DNA from: an uncultured Coriobacteriaceae bacterium
GTDB lineage: Bacteria; Actinomycetota; Coriobacteriia; Coriobacteriales; Eggerthellaceae
Assembly (NCBI GenBank): GCA_900554945.1
Contig: USJN01000034.1
Coordinates: forward strand, 1-10,247
Reading direction: 5' to 3'
DNA: 10,247 nucleotides
The number at the start of each line of letters is the position of its first letter. Positions within the stretch are counted from its first letter, which is position 1. The position numbers and the translations under genes were made by a program. The notes under the pieces are model-generated. The model was not told where the DNA came from. It saw nothing but the letters and a program-made list of their open reading frames with translations, and ran no database searches. Shown in pieces: positions 7,443 to 10,247 of the stretch.

Positions 7443-8719
7443 AACGTTTCCTTTCAGGTGACGAGGCCTTTGCCGAAGGCGTTCGTCTCGCTAAACCGCA
7501 GGTGATTTCCGCTTACCCCATCACGCCGCAGACCGTCGTAGTCGAACGACTTTCCGAGATGGTGGAAGAAGGCTCGCTCAAGGCGGAATACGTGCATGTG
7601 GAATCCGAGCATTCTGCCCTTTCCTGCGCGATGGGCGCATCGGCCACGGGCGCGCGCACGTTTACGGCGACCTCGAGCCAGGGCCTTCTCTACATGGCGG
7701 AGGTCCTCACCTACGCCGCGGGCGGGCGTTTTCCCATCGTGATGATGAACGCGAACCGCGCAACGGCGCTCCCGTGGAACATCTACGGCGATCAGCGCGA
7801 TTCGCTGGCGCTGCTCGACCATGGGTGGATCCAGGCGTATGCAGAAAACAACCAGGAGGCGCTTGACCTGGCGCTTATGGCATATGCGGTGGCTGAAGAC
7901 CCCTCAGTGCTCACCCCGTTCATGGTGAACCTCGACGGGTTCGCGCTCACGCATACCTACGAGACGGTCGATGTGCCCGCCGAGGAAGACGCCGATGCGT
8001 TTTTGCCGCCGTATCAGGCGACGAACTGCTTCGACTTCGAGCATCCGAAGAATATCGGATATTCCGCCGGCCCCGACTACAACCGCTATTTCAAGTACTA
8101 CGAGCACAGAGATATGCTCGGCGCGTTCGAGGCGATTGATCGCGTGGAAGCGCGCTTTGCGGAATGCTTCGGCCGTGCGTATACGGGCCCCATCGAAGCG
8201 GCGAGCTGCGATGATGCTGAAGCCGTTCTTGTGACGCTGGGCTCAATCGCGGGGCTTGCGCGCGAGTCGGTCGCAAGGCTGCGTAAGCAGGGCAAGCGCG
8301 TGGGTCTTCTGCGCATCCGCTACATGCGTCCCTTCCCGGCGAAGCTTATCGCCGAAGCGCTTGCGGGTGCGGCGGCGGTCGGCGTGCTGGAGAAGGACAT
8401 CTCCTTCGGGGCTGAGGGCACGGTGTTCACGAACGTGAATTCCGCGCTTCAGCAAGCGGGGTGCATGGTACCGACGTTCAACTTCGTCGGCGGCCTCGGC
8501 GGCGATGACATCACGAGTGCCCAGATGGACGCCATGTTCGATGCGCTGCTCGATAGTGCGGGCGAGCGAGGGCGCGATGATGCTGCCGCCGGGCGGAGCT
8601 GCGACGATGCCTCTACCGGCCAGGGAGCTGGACTCGGCCGCGTGAGCTTCCTTGGGATAGACTTTCCCGTTGCGAGCCAGCCTGCATGCGGCGACGATTG
8701 TGAAGAAGGTGCGCGATAA
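7439..8719 (+). CDS. porA: Pyruvate:ferredoxin oxidoreductase, alpha subunit
   Basis: A 426-residue cytoplasmic subunit closely resembling PorA. The N-terminal pyrimidine-binding domain shows YPITPQT (26-32), which contributes to the TPP/substrate site, and HVESEHSA (53-60). VNLDGFALTHT (163-173) is also characteristic of pyruvate enzymes. The transketolase C-terminal-like domain (about 255-370) contains RYMRPFP (294-300) and GGLGG (351-355). After about residue 372 there is a low-complexity tail (G, D, A, S, C rich) of about 55 residues that I do not recognise as part of the core fold. The start overlaps the previous gene by 4 nt (ATGA), and the final A of its stop is the first base of the beta-subunit start, indicating coupled translation. 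Confidence 0.92.
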   Translation: MKRFLSGDEAFAEGVRLAKPQVISAYPITPQTVVVERLSEMVEEGSLKAEYVHVESEHSALSCAMGASATGARTFTATSSQGLLYMAEVLTYAAGGRFPIVMMNANRATALPWNIYGDQRDSLALLDHGWIQAYAENNQEALDLALMAYAVAEDPSVLTPFMVNLDGFALTHTYETVDVPAEEDADAFLPPYQATNCFDFEHPKNIGYSAGPDYNRYFKYYEHRDMLGAFEAIDRVEARFAECFGRAYTGPIEAASCDDAEAVLVTLGSIAGLARESVARLRKQGKRVGLLRIRYMRPFPAKLIAEALAGAAAVGVLEKDISFGAEGTVFTNVNSALQQAGCMVPTFNFVGGLGGDDITSAQMDAMFDALLDSAGERGRDDAAAGRSCDDASTGQGAGLGRVSFLGIDFPVASQPACGDDCEEGAR

Positions 8720-9636
8720 TGGCGATGAATGCGAAGAACATGCCTGCTGACGAGCTGTTTTTCGGGCATAAGGCATGCGCTGGCTGCGGCGGCTCGCTTG
8801 CGGTCCGCGCAGCGCTGAAGGTGCTCGGCCCGAACGCGGTGGCGGCACTGCCCGCGGGTTGCATGAGCGCCGTCGGCTTCAACTTCCCCCAGCTGTGCTT
8901 TGCAAACAATGCGATGATCACGCCTTTTGCGGCCACGGCGGCTGTGCTTACGGGCATCGAGGCTGGCTTGCGCGCGCAGGGGAAGAAGCCCGACGATTGC
9001 ACGGTCGTCGGCTTTGCGGGCGACGGCGGCACGGCAGATATCGGCATCCAGGCGCTTTCGGGCGCGATCGACCGCAACGACGACGTCCTCTACATCTGCT
9101 ACGACAACGAGGCGTACATGAACACGGGCATCCAGAAGAGTTCGCTCACTCCCTTCGGCGCTAAGACCACAACGACCCCCGCAGGGAAGAACGCCCACGG
9201 ATGCCTTACGCAAAAAAAGAACGTGTTCGAGATTATCTCAGCTCACGGGCTTCCCTATGCTGCAACGGCGAGCGTCGGGTATATGAACGACTTCCTGAAA
9301 AAGCTCGAGCGCGCGAAGGGTATCCACGGTACGCGGTTCATTCACGTGATCGCGCCGTGCCCGACGGGGTGGGGTGCCCCCGAGTCGAAGATGGTCGACC
9401 TCGCCCGCGATGTGGTCGATTGCGGGTTGTGGTATCTCGCCGAATATGAGGGCGAGCAGGAAAGCGGCGTCCCCGGCGGGAAGTTCACGCTCAACCGCAA
9501 GCCCCGCGAGTTCGCGAGCGTGCGCGACTACTTGAAGAGCCAAGGCCGTTTCCGTGCTCTTACCGACGAGGAGATTTCCCTGGTCGAGCGCTCGCGCGAC
9601 GCGAAGTGGGAAATGATCGAGCGCACTTGGGCGTAA
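8719..9636 (+). CDS. porB: Pyruvate:ferredoxin oxidoreductase, TPP-binding beta subunit
   Basis: A 305-residue subunit holding thiamine diphosphate and the proximal [4Fe-4S] cluster. The TPP motif begins GDGGTAD (101-107) and ends with D129-N130. Cluster ligands are C20 and C23 (ACAGCGG), C48 (AGCMS) and probably C214 in APCPTGW, the family's four-cysteine pattern. Together with the alpha and gamma-delta subunits it forms a complete enzyme from three polypeptides. Its ATG overlaps the alpha stop by one base; AGAAGG at 8704-8709 is a plausible ribosome site, and the ATG at 8725 is an alternative start. The gene ends 2 bp from the convergent lipoprotein gene, leaving no room for an intergenic terminator. 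Confidence 0.93.
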   Translation: MAMNAKNMPADELFFGHKACAGCGGSLAVRAALKVLGPNAVAALPAGCMSAVGFNFPQLCFANNAMITPFAATAAVLTGIEAGLRAQGKKPDDCTVVGFAGDGGTADIGIQALSGAIDRNDDVLYICYDNEAYMNTGIQKSSLTPFGAKTTTTPAGKNAHGCLTQKKNVFEIISAHGLPYAATASVGYMNDFLKKLERAKGIHGTRFIHVIAPCPTGWGAPESKMVDLARDVVDCGLWYLAEYEGEQESGVPGGKFTLNRKPREFASVRDYLKSQGRFRALTDEEISLVERSRDAKWEMIERTWA

Positions 9637-9638
9637 GG

Positions 9639-10076
9639 CTAGCCGTCCACCCCGAGCTGCGCCTCGCGGCGCTCGCCCTTGTCGATGATATCGACCGACT
9701 CGACGCTCGAGACGTCGCCGCCTTCGACTCGGTACTCGGTGAGGCGCAAGTCCATGGTCTCGATTTCGCTCGTCGGCTTTTTCAGCTTTACAACGAGGGT
9801 CGATCCTTCTTGGGTAATCGACTCGATTTCTTTCCCGGGAATCGACCCTCCTGAAAGCTGCACTTGAATCCAGCCGTCTTGCGGTTTCCAGCCGCTGCCC
9901 GGCATGGCCACGACCGCGCCGCCTGAAACCTGCATGCACAATACGGGCAGGTCGTCGTCTTGCATCCAGTTCCACGTGGCTTTGGCGTCGTTCGAGGCAC
10001 TGCAGCCGAGCGCCGTTGCGGCCACGGCTGTGCACGCTGTCGTCACAAATGCCCTTCTCGTCATGCGTTTTGCCAT
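9639..10076 (-). CDS. Small Tat-type putative lipoprotein of unknown function
   Basis: 145 residues. The N-terminus has a twin-arginine motif (TRRAFVT, residues 6-12), a short hydrophobic segment and a lipobox-like ALGC ending at C25. The lipobox is not ideal because A rather than L is at -3. The mature part would be about 121 residues, soluble and polar, with mixed glycine-rich and beta-prone segments (GSGWKPQDGWIQVQL, about 60-74); the only other mature cysteine is C47. I recognise no catalytic or metal motif and assign no function. A GGAGG site on the minus strand (positions 10082-10086), 5 nt before the start, supports this ATG over the internal Met5. The gene converges on porB with 2 bp between stop codons. 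It is likely a cell-surface protein. Confidence 0.82.
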   Translation of the reverse strand: MAKRMTRRAFVTTACTAVAATALGCSASNDAKATWNWMQDDDLPVLCMQVSGGAVVAMPGSGWKPQDGWIQVQLSGGSIPGKEIESITQEGSTLVVKLKKPTSEIETMDLRLTEYRVEGGDVSSVESVDIIDKGERREAQLGVDG

Positions 10077-10161
10077 CGTCGCCTCCGTTCCGAGCGGCCT
10101 TCATTGGTTGCCATTGTCCCATATTCGGCACAAAGGCGTCGAGCGAGCCTTGCCGTAAAGG

Positions 10162-10175
10162 TGGTTTTGAAACCA
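10162..10175. promoter_or_regulatory. Short palindrome upstream of the lipoprotein gene
   Basis: TGGTTT-TG-AAACCA is a 14-bp inverted repeat, 86 bp upstream of the minus-strand start codon. Its position and symmetry suit a dimeric regulator, but the AT-rich arms are short and no family can be named. Confidence 0.3.
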
Positions 10176-10216
10176 ATTTGTCACCCCACCCATATTCTAT
10201 TACGTCGAGCCGGAGC

Positions 10217-10237
10217 AAGTGATATGGTGAATCACTT
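10217..10237. promoter_or_regulatory. 21-bp inverted repeat overlapping a possible rightward extended -10
   Basis: AAGTGAT (10217-10223) and ATCACTT (10231-10237) are perfect 7-bp arms around a 7-nt centre. A TGATATGGT sequence (10220-10228), matching the extended -10 pattern TGnTATnnT, lies in the left arm and centre. This is what a repressor operator on a promoter looks like, here for a gene starting beyond the right edge. No gene is seen in 10077-10247. Confidence 0.45.
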
Positions 10238-10247
10238 CGTTGTCTTA

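Noticed and set aside
1..10247. CRISPR array, tRNA or rRNA genes, insertion sequences
   Set aside because: On reading through I saw no regularly spaced repeats, tRNA cloverleaf, rRNA segment, transposase gene or terminal inverted repeats. The window is housekeeping-style metabolic sequence.

Overview
The window is a GC-rich, almost fully coding stretch of bacterial chromosome. It reads as an anaerobic actinobacterium of the Coriobacteriia/Eggerthellaceae type: high GC, a respiratory formate dehydrogenase using selenocysteine, ferredoxin-dependent pyruvate metabolism, and a Tat-type lipoprotein. This lineage call is inference from gene content and composition, not from a marker gene.

Region 1 (1-6310) is a respiratory formate dehydrogenase operon on the + strand. 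It holds a Tat-exported molybdopterin/selenocysteine catalytic subunit (188-3382, read through an in-frame TGA at 788-790 followed by a bacterial SECIS hairpin), a four-cluster ferredoxin subunit with a C-terminal membrane anchor (3397-4341), a four-helix cytochrome b subunit (4334-5107) and the Fdh assembly protein FdhE (5283-6197). Between the cytochrome gene and fdhE lies a 108-nt stretch folding into three back-to-back hairpins. A GC-rich stem-loop plus T-rich tail at 6274-6306 ends the operon. The enzyme should oxidise formate on the outer face of the membrane and pass electrons through Fe-S clusters and two b haems to menaquinone.

Region 2 (6426-9636) is a second + strand operon encoding a three-polypeptide pyruvate-type 2-oxoacid:ferredoxin oxidoreductase: a gamma-delta fusion, the alpha subunit and the TPP-binding beta subunit, joined by 4-nt and 1-nt overlaps. 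The linker between the gamma and delta domains contains a 16-bp sequence (7052-7067) matching the chromosomal ParB-binding parS consensus at 15 of 16 positions, which suggests the locus lies near the replication origin.

Region 3 (9639-10247) has a small Tat/lipoprotein-type gene of unknown function on the - strand. It converges on the beta-subunit gene with only 2 bp between stop codons. To its right is an intergenic region with two operator-like inverted repeats, presumably controlling this gene and/or a gene beyond the window.

The main points of interest are the selenocysteine readthrough (automatic annotation would split the gene), the parS site inside a coding sequence, the three-hairpin leader of fdhE, and the phased AGACGAG repeats in the formate dehydrogenase leader. 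Formate oxidation and ferredoxin-linked pyruvate oxidation sit side by side, but they appear to be separate transcription units.
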